Shown: positions 37,401-50,200 of the stretch, piece by piece
Position numbering within the stretch: position 1 is the first letter of the stretch
Layout: each line of letters begins with the position of its first letter
Assembly: GCA_964036155.1 (NCBI GenBank)
Contig: OZ038423.1
Span: 5,223,249-5,287,248, forward strand
Direction of reading: 5' to 3'
From: Diploscapter coronatus
Taxonomy: Eukaryota; Nematoda; Chromadorea; Rhabditida; Rhabditidae
DNA length: 64,000 nt
The notes under the pieces: model-generated
The model's input: only the letters and a program-made list of their open reading frames with translations
Told to the model about the DNA's origin: nothing
The model's database searches: none
Program-made: the position numbers and the translations under genes

Positions 37401-39655
37401 TCAGAAAAGGCGCTTATTTGAAAAATCAACTATTTTTGAACATAAAATACCATCCACAACTAATACATTCTGAAAGTGTAAAACTAAAAAAAAATTTCTA
37501 GAGAAAATTCCACAAAAATATAACTTTCACTTTATATATGAATTTTGTCAATAACAAGATAGCATTTACTTGTTTAGCGATAGCATTTCTCTCCTCAGCC
37601 CTCGAAATGACGGGATGCGTTCCAGGAGGATTTGAATTCGTCGGTCCAATTGCACTCTTCGACCGATTTATAGGGCCTGGCGTCGTGTTTCCTGAAATCA
37701 TAAATTGTTGTTCTAATCCGTGAAGATAGAAAATTACTATTTCGAAGCATCTTTGGGCATTCAGTAACTCAAAAAGTGAAAATTTCATTACCTGGCGAAG
37801 GTTGACTGACGCTATGAGAAACAAGCCCAGGTCTTCTTGAGTCCCTAGGATGCGAAGTCGTTGGAGTTGAATTGCCTGCTGCTGCTGCTGCTAACTGAAA
37901 AACATCATTTTGTATATCAACCTTATCAAGTTTTTCTCAGTTTCAATAATCGAGTACTATTCCAATAAAATATGATGTTATTATATGGAGAAAAGGAAAA
38001 AATTATACTTCATTCTGTGAAAGTCTAGTTGAGTTCATGTTTTATAGTAATGAAAGCATTCCCTACCCTCAATCTGAGCGAATCCTTTCTGTCCCTTATC
38101 TCTGTTGCTCCTTTCTCCCTCTTCCTCTCGCTGGGCAATATCTCCGACTTCCTTCTCGGTTTGTTTCTGTTCGTACTCCTTCTCTTTTCGTCATCAGATT
38201 CCACTGCCTTTTCGATCGAGTGATTCGCTTCGCTGGTTATGAACAGTTTCTTCGTTTCCGCACTTCCTAAAATCATTTGCATTGCATATTTCTATACAAT
38301 TAAGTGTGTTTTGAAAATTAGAAAGAAAAGCTTTCTAAGAGGAAAATAGTTCTGAATTTATTACCCGAGTTCTTGATCTTGACCTCGTCCTTCTTTTCCT
38401 TGGCATGCCTTCCTTCATCAATTCTCTTCTTCTGATCAGTCTGAAATCTTTCCTTCAATTTCTACCTCTGACCTTCATTTACCTGCTCCTTGTTTTCACT
38501 CTGATTCTGTTGTTCATTGTCAGTAGCATCGCTCTGATTGGCTGCTTCCCTCCCTGCAACTCCTTGCTGCTGACTGTGCGACTTTCGGAACAAGCGTTCC
38601 ATTACTCTAAAATCAAAATGATTTTTTTAAATCTCATACAAAAAAATTACCTTGTAACCTTGTTAGTAACCGGGCTGGTGGACTGATGTCTGTGCAGTTT
38701 TCCCTCATCGTTTCCCTTTGTCTCTTCTCTCTTGCCTGCCCTTCCCTCAGTCATCGCCCCCATCTCTATTGGCATTGTTCTCTTCCTTACAGGAGTAGCA
38801 TCATTCTGCTCGTCATTTACAGCGTCACTCGAGTCGAACTCGTAGTCATTCAATCCCTCCTCGTCTTCCTTCGAAATGCCTTGCAGAATCTTCTTTCTCA
38901 ACGACTTGGTTGGAGTGTCGAGAATCGACTTCTTCTGGGTCCAGGAGCCTTGCGGAGTCAGAGATCCCTCGCGCTGAAAAAGAGTGAAGTTTCATTTCGG
39001 TGAATAAAAATAAAATCTACTTATCGCTGAAAATGCATGGTATTCAAATACATTGAATGAAAATACAGGAAAACGTTTGACGTTTTATTTTCTAAATAAC
39101 TTTTCGACTCCAGTATCCTTGTTCGTTATCAATATATCGAATTGTATTTTGTCAACAACATTCAAAATCGCTAACCTGATATTTAGCAGACGTAGTAGAG
39201 ATCCGTCTTTTATCACTCGAGGTTGAATCTTGCACTCGCTTATGGCCTGTATCTTGTGCTATGTCGATGATTGATACATCTAGAATTTAAAGTATCGCTT
39301 CGCACCGAATCAAGTGTTTCAGGAATATATGGGAAAAAATCTCTTCCTTCGTGCCAGTTCTTTAAGCATTGTAATCCTTACTAGTTATTCAAAGCTATGA
39401 GAAAGAAAATATGTCAGAAAATTTTCTCTAGAAGATAACAACTGCTTACCCGAAATTGAAGCAGCATCCGAATCCTTTTCAATAGTGTCATTATCACTGG
39501 CGGGCAGTTCCTGTATGAGACTTTTCAGGTGCTGTTCTGACATGCTGGGCGTCTTAGGTGGTCGCCTCATTAAGGACTCCATCACAGATGTGTCCGCACG
39601 GTTCAGACTGCCTCTTTGGGAATATGGATCTGATGGAGAAGGCCGCGCTTTTGGT
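34448..39655 (-). CDS. Large unrecognised, probably nuclear protein (possible C-terminal part of the WDR24 gene)
   Basis: Twenty exons in unbroken phase: 39450-39655, 39176-39279, 38651-38973, 38483-38606, 38365-38440, 38067-38266, 37792-37894, 37570-37691, 37071-37366, 36749-36968, 36558-36706, 36343-36512, 36159-36293, 35958-36058, 35757-35908, 35559-35680, 35393-35517, 35112-35264, 34761-34919, 34448-34591, about 1,060 residues. The first third is charged and disordered with basic stretches (TPTKSLRKKIL, KPRRKSEILPSERKREKG), followed by an Ala run and Pro/Ser/Thr linker. From the exon at 37071-37366 on it is globular: GYGFVAVDGLERI, PGECWVWDERGIVLPVP, then mostly helical sequence (ARRAARRLFSTYLKF, LFVSFEVF-like leucine patterns) to the stop after DDADDEFD-like acid residues. 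I know no matching family; GECWVWDE is faintly Tudor-like. If it is a separate gene, the first in-frame ATG is at 39582; otherwise it continues WDR24. Confidence 0.7.
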
Positions 39656-39756
39656 CTGGAAAATCAAATTTGTAAAAAAAAATAGAAAGAAAGAAAGATA
39701 AGATTTGTCTCTACTGAAAAACTTTCTCTGATTGAACTCCAGAACATAACATTTCT

Positions 39757-42700
39757 TCAATTATTCAAAAAGTAGTTTTTGTAGCAATTCAATATTAAAA
39801 ACGATAGAAAAGCCAACCTGTTGATGAATTCGATGTAGTTCTTAATCGCGAATCCCTTCTTCTTCACGAGTGAATTCAAATATCCCATACTGCTCCAATA
39901 TTGTGCTCGATTGCCTTGCGGATACAAAGGCCAAGTAGATGCAGTGCAGTTGCAGATGCAATCAGAAGCACTACAGATTTCGTGGGTCTGGGAAAAAGAA
40001 TGTAGAAAAGAAAGTGATAAATTGATCACCTGGAACCAGGCAGCAGCATGTTCTGGATGAAGTGAATGCAGACATTCGCCGCAACACCACACCATTCCGA
40101 CTATGGGAGCATGACTGAAAATGAAAACTTGAAAAACAACGAAGAAATGCAAACAAAGGGAGTTATAATCATTTTTGGAAGGGAAAAATTTTTCGACTTC
40201 TACAAAACGTGTCTTCAAGAGCTTCCAAGATTCTCACCAAAGATTGCAAGTAGGAGTAATGAGCTGTTTGCAGGAAGTGCAGACTCCATTCGTAATGATG
40301 CCCTTCATACTGCAGTTGACGTGTACCCAACGCTGTTCTGTTCCCTATCAAATTTTAAATAGGTTTGCTTTTGATAAAAAAAAATCAACCTCTCTAGTCT
40401 GGTTTCCGACTCGTCTAGAAACCGAAGCTCTTCTAATTCTAGCAGCTGCAGAGTACAATTTAGAACGTTCCAGCATTTCTAGAAAAGAATATTTTTAAAG
40501 TTAGAAAAGAATTTAGAAATGAAAAATTAGCATACCGATATAGGCATTCGTCCAAGTTTCAATCCGATAGATGCTGATTTTCTTCATCACAATTGGTCCC
40601 AACATTGTCACTAAAGCAACGACTGTTTGCAGGTCCAGCTGAAAATTCGGAAATTTTAGAAAAAAATAGAAAAAATAACCTTCTTCAAGTGATAGTCAAT
40701 GAATCGAAGGACTTCAATGTTGAACGTGTCTTCTTTAGAAGGGAGTTCTAAAATAAGAAAATGATCATACGAATTGAAAAATAAATCTTTGTAAAATATA
40801 TTCCCCCTTTCAGATAGTTTGACAATTTCTAACGTTTTCTAAATGAAATGTTTCTAACCTCTCCAATTAGCAGTCGGTTCCCTGAACCAGTATTCGTTCT
40901 TCAAATCGGTGTATCGCATTTCGAATGGCTCTTCATCCAAACCCTCGAAATCATTCGTGTGGGGGGCTTCACTAAATTTTTCACGCAAAATTATTTCAAA
41001 TTCAGAAACTCATACGCCCTCCTCCTGTAGTCTCCTTCGGAAGAGAATCCTTCAGAATGGCCGTAGAAAAATTCATTCGCGTCGAAAACATCCAGATTTC
41101 GAGGGTTAAATCGGCACGCTTCTGAAAATAATTTTCGAGTAAAACTTTACGAGAAGCGAAGTAAACATTTAGTGAAGAGATTGAAAACTTCGGCGCTTTT
41201 GATCATTTCGATAGTTTAGAATTCAATATAATGTAGAAAACAACCTATCTTCTAAACATGAAAAATCACAAATTTTCACCTTCAATAGCGGATCTGTAGG
41301 CAATGACCATACTCCTCCCTGCGTCAGAATTCCCCCAGGGGCTGAGCAGCTCGGGGAACATCCAGGACACGTATTCGGCCAGGTAAATCGGGATGATTCC
41401 TGACGCCCAATGAATCTCGAAACGACGCACTTGTCTGGAGAAAGTATTCTTCATTTTTATAGAATTTGGCTTTTAACATTCACTAACCACAAAAATCGAG
41501 AAAAAATCTAACCTTTTCCATTGAACTCTCTCCTCCTCGTTCTGCTTTGCCAAGTAATTCGAAATAATATCGGCCACAGGAGAAATATAAAACAGCATCT
41601 GAAATTCGAATGGTTTATTTCTGAAAGGTTTTAAAATGCTTCAACCTGCAAACATCTCCAAGTGTAGGCCTGTTGTTTCGCGCCAACTCGCAAAGCGATT
41701 TGATTGTTCATCAAACACAACTGTTCGGGAGGGAAATTCTCGTAGGAATACCTGAAATCATAGGAAATTAATGTCGAGAATTTGAGAATACAAAGTATCA
41801 TTTTTCCGAATTCCTATGTCAACAACCATTCAAACTGAACATGAGTTTGAATTATGAAATATTGGCTCTAAATTTTTTTTTTTTTTAAATTCCACTTTCG
41901 TCAATTATCCACTCAACTAGTCTTTTTTTTGGATTATCAAGAAAGATTAGCAAAAAAACTTACAAGTCAGCGATATGGACGAAAATGTTGGAAGGCCGAG
42001 TGAGCGCAGCCATGTCGGGCATCCCCACGGCCACGTCGCTCGCAATCGGGGCCCTGTACGGCTCGTAGTGAACTGATCGTCTCAGTCCTCTCTGCCTTCT
42101 CGACCTCTCGTCTCCCTGAACGCACACATGTCAATTCGATTCGTTGAAAATACACGAATAGCTGAAGGATAACCCAGGGAGAACCAGCCAGGGATGTTGA
42201 CGGGTCGATTTCGGTATGAGCCGCCGACCACGACCCGAAGTGATCCGTTAGGGTCGGGGACTGTAGTCAGAAAGCCTAGCGGATCACTCAGGGTCGAGAT
42301 GTCACTTATTCGGGTTGGTGTTCCTATCCCGTTCGGACCGGTATTTTTCGACTCGTCAACATCCCTGGGAAGAACACAAGTCAGGATATACAGTTGCAGC
42401 TGAAAGCTTGAGGGTAAACATAATTTTAGAATTGACGACCACGTATCGAACTGTCTTTGAACCGATTCAATTTGAATTTAACAAGCTTTGAATCGTGAGA
42501 TTTTAAGGAAATATGGCAATTTCAGACGAATCTGTTCAAAACTAACTTTTTACAGTCAATAAAAATCATCTTTGCGCCTCAAAACTTATCGGCTACTACT
42601 TATGAAACCTAATCCCGTGCATTTTTGGTCTGACTCAACTACTCCCTAGGTCTGTAAAAGAAGAATAGAATGCCTTACTTCTCTACTACCAACTCGTAAA

Positions 42701-45700
42701 AAAGGTGATAACATCTAAAATAGACTACGATAAATTATAGAACAGAAAGGGGATGGTTGCTGAAAGCGAAATGGGCATGCAGGCTGAGAAGCATGGAATC
42801 GGGCATTCCAACTGATGATCTTCAAGAAAATGAGAAACTAAACGCCTTTTTCCAGAAACTGAAAGCTTTCCAACTTGGAATTCGAGTTTCGCAAGAGAAT
42901 TTACCTTAAAGTTGGAAACTTTCCGATTCAATTCACTCAACACACCAGTCCACCATTTGGAATGCCCGATGTTTTAAAATGTTCTAGAAATACCTTCTTC
43001 TGTGGAACATCAACAGTGTAAGTTGCAGGAGTCCTGACTGCGGGAGGCACTGGAGGCATTTCATTCACGATCTTCGCCTTGTACTCAGTGCTCACTGAAA
43101 GGCAATTTGAAAAATCGTATGTTTCACAACTGTCGTGGATCACATGACATAATTCTATTCTCCAGCCTTATGCTGAAAAATGCATGGGAAAGACTGGCTT
43201 TTCCTTCTCTTCTTCCTATTTCTTTTCTCTCAAAGCCAAACAAAGTTTCTGACCATTGCCCCGCCCCTTCGAATCAACCTTTTCCTTAACTAAAGAAGCT
43301 GTTTTTTTTCTATTTCATAAATTTATGTTTTTTTTTCAATTTTAATTTCGTTTTATTTTAAACGGTTCAATTACCCAAGTTTGAGGTTAATAAAGTTCAT
43401 TGGTGTTCGACAGTTCAATAAGGCTCGCTCAACGATAAACTAGCATCACAAACTCTAACAGTGCGCTAACTCGTTGATGGCAGCTACACGTTAACAACTA
43501 AATATTCGAAACTCTGTCTATGAAATGATAAAAATCGCTACTTTTATCAAATTTCGTAAGATAATTTTTGTGAAACATGAAGAAATTTGTCATTCAAAAC
43601 TTGCAAAAAATCTGAAAGACAAAAGACTGACCAGCAACAGCAATAAGCCCATCGGGTGCCTGATCGTGAGGCACGTCGCAGGCGAAATCGAGAGGCCTGA
43701 ATGCCTCTGTGAATCTGTGCAGAATGAGGCAACCGTCTTTGCCGGAAGTGATGAAGCGGGTCGGGTGGATGTTGCTCCACCAAATGTCTGCAAAATGAAT
43801 AAACGTTTTAAACTGAATCGTCTTTATTTTTCGAAAGCTTTTCATCGCAATGGTTGAAACTCAATTTTATTCCTTCACTTTTCGAAAATTGGAGAAAAAT
43901 AGAAATCTCCCTACCAGTAACACCGTCAGCGTGATCCTCGAAACTCGCGTAAGGCACATGAGATCTTCGAACATCCCAAATGTGCACAGCAGTGTCATTC
44001 ACAACTGGAAATGCGTAATTGGAAATGGAAGAAACGGGAGAAAAATTACCAGCGCAAGTAACGATCTGGTTGGGGTTGTCAGGTCGCCAATAGACGCGAT
44101 TCACGGGGGCCACTGTCTCGATCACATAGCGGGCACGTTGGTCGTCGTGGATGAAACCGAGGTCCCATACCTGCAAATAAATAAAAATACAGAAAAATTG
44201 AGAAAAGTTGCAAAATATCAGTGAAAATCGTCATGATCTAGAACAACTTCTGAAGATGGTATCTTTTCGCTCAGAGTTTAGAATGATCCTACCTTAACGA
44301 GTCTATCTCTGCCTCCTCCCGTGCAAATCAGATTCTTATCCTGTGCATTCAAAGCGATACTCCCGATGTAGCCGTGATGTGCACCGATTTGTAGGATTGG
44401 TCTAGGTAATTGCTCATTGAAACTCACAAAATAAACTACAAGAAATCATGAATTTTTCGAACGCAGGTAAGTTTTGTAAGAGAAATTAATAAAACATTTC
44501 GATAAAGTTCGCAAATTTTTACTTATTCTGAATTCTGATGTCCCACATCCTGAGCACTCCCACGTCCCCCGCAGTGAAGAAGAGATTGTACATTCCCGGA
44601 TGGATGCCGAATGTCAGGTCGCGAATAGTGTCCTCGTACAAACGGGATAAACTGGAATAACACTAATCTTTATCTTTTTTATAAAAATGCATTTATAATT
44701 TGCATTATTGGTGATAAATTTGTGATAATGAGGAGTGAGACGTAATCCCGATTCTATCTCACTCCTGATAGATATGCTTTCAAAATAATGAAATTCAGTT
44801 TTTTTAGAGAAAAAATCCCTTTAAAGATAATAATAAGTTTACCCATAAGTCCTGACGGAAGCTCCCTTAACCCGCAGATCGTAGAGCTTGATGAGCGAAT
44901 CGACAGAGCCACTGATGAGCAGATTCTCATCGGTTCTGTGGAAATGCACGGCTGTGGCAGAGCGATTGTGGTCTTTGTAGGAAATGACGTCACGTTCTGA
45001 ATTTTTTTTAAAAAAACCAACTAGAAAATTTCCAAACTAAAGAGATCATTCCTTTACTACTCGTTACGTCATCCAACGACAGAAGCATTTTTCTCGTTCT
45101 ATTATTCTCATGCTATTTCTTCGTCTCGGCTAGAAATAGCTCGAATAAAGGAGACAAAAAGAACTGCCTGCCATTAGTAGACAGACCTGTGTGATTACGC
45201 AAAATAGCAAGTTTTAGAGTTGAAAAATAAGGTTAAATTTTCGAAATACCTGAAGTGTAAAAATCCGTCGAAATGTATGGAATACCTGAATTCAAAATAG
45301 TCTAATTTTGTTTATTTAAAAATTCCTTGCCATTTTTCTCGTGGCTAGCATTCCAAATGACGACACCGCCCATCGGGGAACAGGTGGCAATCAAGTCCTC
45401 CCTCAGCTTGCTCCACGCCACATTCGAAGGCGCGTACAGCAGACCGTTCCTTCGCTTGTTTGCCTTCAGGTCGAACACTGGCGAGATACGATCCTGCGAT
45501 ACGTCGAAGATTTGAAGAACTGAAGGAATAATTATGAATATGAAAATGAAAACTAAAATATAAAATATCAATGCACTAATTTTGCGTGAAAGGAGGTAAT
45601 AAAAGATGTGCAATTGATAAATCTCAAAGTATCAAAGACTTGCAAAAGAAAAAAAAAACTCGGCATTACCATCGAAGGCAAAATAGTTACCTTTCGTTCC

Positions 45701-46562
45701 AGCGACAACAATTTTCGTCTGTTCAGCATTGGCGGAGATTGCATCCACGGGAGTGCCCAGTTCCATAGCTCTGCCATTTGCATAGTCGGGAAACGTGTGG
45801 ATTGGATCCTTGTAGGGGTACACTAAAATAACCTCATAAAATTGATATGAACTTTGTCCGGATTTTAGGAATTATCGATTTTAAGAAAGAAAAACTAATC
45901 ACTTTCTAAATTTACAGACCTCTCAAGTATGGCGGATCGAATTTCCTCTTCTTGATCTCATCATCCAGTTTTATTGCCTGCACATTTGTCGGTCCGGCCG
46001 TATTTTTCTTTTTGCTGGGTGTGTGATTCGGGTCTGCAGGCCTCCACCGCTTCGCCTCGATTTGTGCAATGCCCCAGGGCAAGCCCGACTCTCCCGTGAC
46101 TGGGGTTGCTGTTGAATGCGCTGTCTGAAAGGCTCTGGATCAATGAACTGCACTATGGCATTTCATTTCTTTGTAAGGTTTTGCTCTCCTTTTGAGATTC
46201 TAAATTTTAATGATTGGTGAACAAACGAAGGTTTTTATTTGAAGAGAATTTATTGAATTTCGTGTAAGGTTCGGAAGCAATATAGACAAAACATTTCGAC
46301 GGTGAAATTAAAAATTAAATTAAAAAGGCTATTCAAGTTGACTGACCAATTGTGGCTGTTTTCTGGGCGAGGCAGATGATTCGTTCGAATTGGACTGGGC
46401 AGCTGCCTCTGCGGCGGCGACTGCGTTAACCTGCCGCTGCATCTTCGCTCGGGCAGAGTGAATCGGGACCTAAAAATGCTTATCTTTTGTGAGGGCGAAA
46501 TGAAATTCAAAAATATTTACCCCTGGATCGAAGTCGAAACATTCGCTGTGACTACGTCGCAT
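39757..46562 (-). CDS. wdr-24: WDR24, GATOR2 complex subunit (beta-propeller plus zinc fingers)
   Basis: Twenty-four exons from 46521-46562 and 46347-46469 through 45920-46124, 45691-45822, 45331-45519, 44843-44996, 44523-44651, 44293-44422, 44050-44170, 43915-44004, 43632-43787, 42994-43094, 41964-42115, 41646-41751, 41513-41598, 41280-41434, 41016-41121, 40859-40971, 40680-40747, 40536-40638, 40390-40478, 40238-40344, 40030-40114 to 39818-39987, about 970 residues to there. WD repeats (about 125-490) include VIWNAS, LLISGSVDSLIKLYDLR, ICTGGGRDRLVKVWDL, TVAPVNRVYWRP and VHIWDVRRSHVPYASFEDH, close to WDR24 proteins. A helical part (VVALVTMLGPIVMKK) leads to tandem zinc fingers (HVNCSMKG...CTSCKQL...CNLCHAPIVGMVWCCGEC, final CSASDCICNC). 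GATOR2 works at the lysosome upstream of GATOR1 and TORC1. The last exon can read on to a stop at 39757, or splice (phase 2) into the exon at 39450-39655. One intron (44997-45330) appears to start with GC. Confidence 0.88.
42188..42368. mobile_element. Short inverted-repeat element (MITE-like) in a WDR24 intron
   Basis: The two ends are inverted copies of CCAGGGATGTTGACGRGTCGA (one mismatch over 21 nt) enclosing about 140 nt. Inside, AGTGATCCG and CGGATCACT form a second inverted pair, so the whole 181 bp can fold into a hairpin. It lies in the 878-nt intron 42116-42993, one of the longest in this gene. There is no coding capacity. A target-site duplication is not clear. Confidence 0.65.
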
Positions 46563-47273
46563 GACTTCAGATGATAAATTTACTAGTTACGACATCACTA
46601 GATTTCTAAAATAAAAAAGAACTTACAGAAAATCGTGAAAACATAAAGGTAAAACAAAAATCGGTTTAAAAATAAACGAGCGACAACGCGGTTTACGGAA
46701 AATAACGCGTAAACAACGGGACTATAGTTAAAATAAAGCAACGAAAAACAATTGGCATTGAATCAGTCGACAAATGTGAGTTAAGGCATGATTTAATATA
46801 ACAATCTCATTGCATATCTCACTCTAGATATCTCACCCTCGATCTCTATAAATACCCAATACTATCAGTTAATAAACGATTTCGCTCGCATCTTGTTCTA
46901 CCTTCAAGCCTCTACACAGCACACCCCCTCGTCTACATCTTTGTGGTACCGAAGTACTCAACTATGTGGAGCATTTTCGCCCAATTTCATGCTTCGGCCT
47001 TCGTAAACCACTACTTTCTTCTCACACGGTATTTTTGTTGAGTACTTTTCTTACAAATATTCACAGTACACAGACAATTTATTCAATCATTTATCAGAAA
47101 ACTGCAATATGCGGAGATTCTATAAGTTAGAGCTACCCATAACGTTAGAATATGTCTTGGTGAGGAGATATACAATTTATTCTAATACAGTTACCCAATT
47201 TTGAATGAATGCTTTTGCGGGTTTATTATGCTTTCATTTCCGAAAATACATTCTCAAATCAAAAGTGCTAATA
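46563..47273. other. Spacer upstream of WDR24
   Basis: About 710 bp between the WDR24 start and the end of the neuropeptide-type receptor gene. It is AT-rich with no open frame of note and is presumably the WDR24 promoter. Confidence 0.6.
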
Positions 47274-50200
47274 TCAAAGTAAGATATCATTGCAAGAGAT
47301 GCTGTCTTCATATTGAGCATTCAGGAGATGGTGATTGACGATTGTGAGACTCTTGCCGAATCGCTTCACTTCTCGATTTGGCGAATTTTTATTCCGAATC
47401 AGGATTCCTTTCAGATCGCTTCTCGACGACGCCATCGATTCGTAACAACGAATCGGAAGTTCTGTAATGAAAGAATTATCTGAAAATATTGTTTGAGGGC
47501 AATATCAGATCTGCTCGAAAATGACTTATGAGACGTTATGAAATGGTAACGGAGCGGTAGTCAACTAAAATTGGCGGGAAAGATGACCTTCGAAACGATA
47601 TAAAAAATTCCGAACAGATCTGTCTACGATACATTGATGAGTAAAAATTTGAAAATGTTAGTATGAAGACCATTGCGTGAGATTGTGTCGGCCTCACTGT
47701 CACACTATTACACTATCAAACCTACTATTCTGGATCATTTTCGTCAATGTCGTGGTTATTGGAAAATGACAACGTTCAAATTTGCGTTGAAATATCGTTA
47801 TTTCATATCAGAATTTGATATCAAAATGTTAGTAAGTATAAACCTTACAAGAAGGCGATAGATGAACAGGCGATTGGAGGAGAGCTTTTGGATTTGCATG
47901 GCAGAATGACACAGAAAGGGAGACTGGGGGAAGGGTGCAAGGCTCACGGGCTTCGTCGTTGATCGAGGGTCCGTCCGGCTGAATCGACTCCAGACTCAGC
48001 AGGTCGCGATTATGCATCGAAACGGAGTTCGTCGTGAACATGCTGAAGCGAAACTATGAATTTAGCGTGAAGTTCTTTCGAGTTTATTGCGTTTTAGCAG
48101 AGTTGCTTCTAACATCGCAGAAGGTCTATCATCATTCTTCTGACTCTCTCACAATATGCGAATTTGATCACTTGTGGCACCATCGAGAGAACTTCGCTGT
48201 GAACGTTCTTTTCATTTGTAATCGTATCTGTTAGACGCACAGATTAAAAGTATTCACACCCAATGATCTGCTTCAGAGTTTGTTTTTCAAAGTACCTGAT
48301 TCTTTATCTAAAGATTTGCATCTTTAGATGAATTCATGGACTTATTCCAGAAACGTGACTTCTAACCTGCTGACTCTTCGAGTATTGATAAACTCGGCGA
48401 TCGACGGATGTCGCAGAAGGATATTTCTTAGACAGAGGCAGTTGAGCAAAAACGCTCTAGTGTATTCTTTGGATGCCATGCAGAAGACGTAGAAATTGAG
48501 GCAGTGATTCATGACTTCCAGCAGATTCGCTATGTTTCGGTACAGCTGAAATAATATTTTTCCTTAGGTTGCCTTACGATTATGTATTACCTGAAACCCA
48601 AAGACAGTCTCCATGGATTCGTTTTGCAGCACCATGACGAGCATCTGAGGTACATTTCCAAGAATGAATATAATGCAGATTGAAATCATCAAGACCGTTA
48701 GTTTCTTCTCGGCAAACGACTTGATCAGATGCGTGTATTCCCGTTTGCTGAAAACCTTTGAGGATGACCTTCGTGGTTTTTCGATAAGTTATGTTCAAGG
48801 GCTGTTCAATATTGTCTGAGGAGCATTTGAAGTGATTTCTTATTTAACGGACTACACATATCCGGTTCTTGATGGTTTAATCGAAGAAAATTCATCTATA
48901 TTTCGTTAACCTCGAAGGTGATTGCGCTGTTCCTCCCATATTAGGTTCAGGGCTTGTGTTGGATGACTTCCTCGAGGGCACTCCATTTGGAGCTTGTAAC
49001 AGATTTAGAGCGACGTCACTGGCACAGGATCGCTTCACTAATCGACGTCGATTCATCTAGATTTTAGCAACTCTTTGAATACTCTTCTATAATGTCTGAT
49101 CATTCAAATATGGTAATAATCATCAAGTAAACACTAATGCACCTGCCTTTAATGAGTTACGTTTTCAGGTTCATGTAACACACAAAGCAATTAAGGATTG
49201 AAAATAGTTCTGAAAATTTGATCAAGTTTCTCTCGAAATGAACCTTTGTAATTTGCAGTCTCCTAGCGATGACCACATTGAGCACAGTCATGATGATGAC
49301 GCAGCAGAATCGAAGACACTCTCGGCCCATTTTATAGTACTTGAATATCGTCCAGTGGGGCTCTCTGCAATTTTGAATGTTCACTGAAACTGATATGAGA
49401 ATTTGTGTCAAGTATTTTTTGTTGGGATACAATTTTTCTTCAGTTGAACAGTCCCATCAAGTTTGGTCTCGCAGCTTTGTGGGTCATCGTCTCAATTTTT
49501 CACACGAGCAACAATTTATAAGTATGAAATGAGAACCTGCAAAGCATGTCGATATTGTTTGCCGGCATGTAAGTGTCATTTGGATAGGATTTGAGTTTGG
49601 TCTGCAGAACCATCGGCAAATGCAGCAGAGTCGAGCAGAACAACATGAAGCCGATTCGTTTCCGAGCGAGTCGTTTGGGGTTTTGAGACGGCTTGAAATG
49701 TGGATGGACTAGCAATAGGTACCTGAAAGTTATCGAAGTTGTTAATTTTCAAGCTTTTAGTTCGAAAATGTTAAAAATGATTGATAAAAAGAAAGTGGTC
49801 AACGACGTTTTTAGTGTTATCAATTTTTTTCATTTCATCAAAGAAGAAAATATTCTCTTGCCGTTCAATAGTGAGCGTGAATGCGCAATACAGTCCAGCT
49901 ATGAGAAATGTGTTGATGAGGGCAGCTTCGATGTACGTCTGATAGAACATCAGAATAAAGCTAGTCCTCAGACGCTCGAAGATGAAATGCAATATTATTG
50001 CTGATAGGGATATCTGAATAATAATCTTTGCAGAATGACAAATTCAGCTACCAAATCAAAAACAGCCAATGCTCGTATGTACATGAAGGGAACAGTTTGT
50101 AGTGAAGGACTTTGCAGAGTTCGGAGATTCAGAATATTCCCTATAACTCCGATTAGACAGAAGATTATCTGAAGGACAAATCCTTGCGCTTTTTTCTAGG

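Noticed and set aside
41874..41888. T run in a WDR24 intron
   Set aside because: Simple homopolymer, common in these introns.
43525..44224. Plus-strand open frames opposite the WDR24 exons
   Set aside because: These are antisense shadows of real WD-repeat exons on the minus strand, where the protein pattern is clear.
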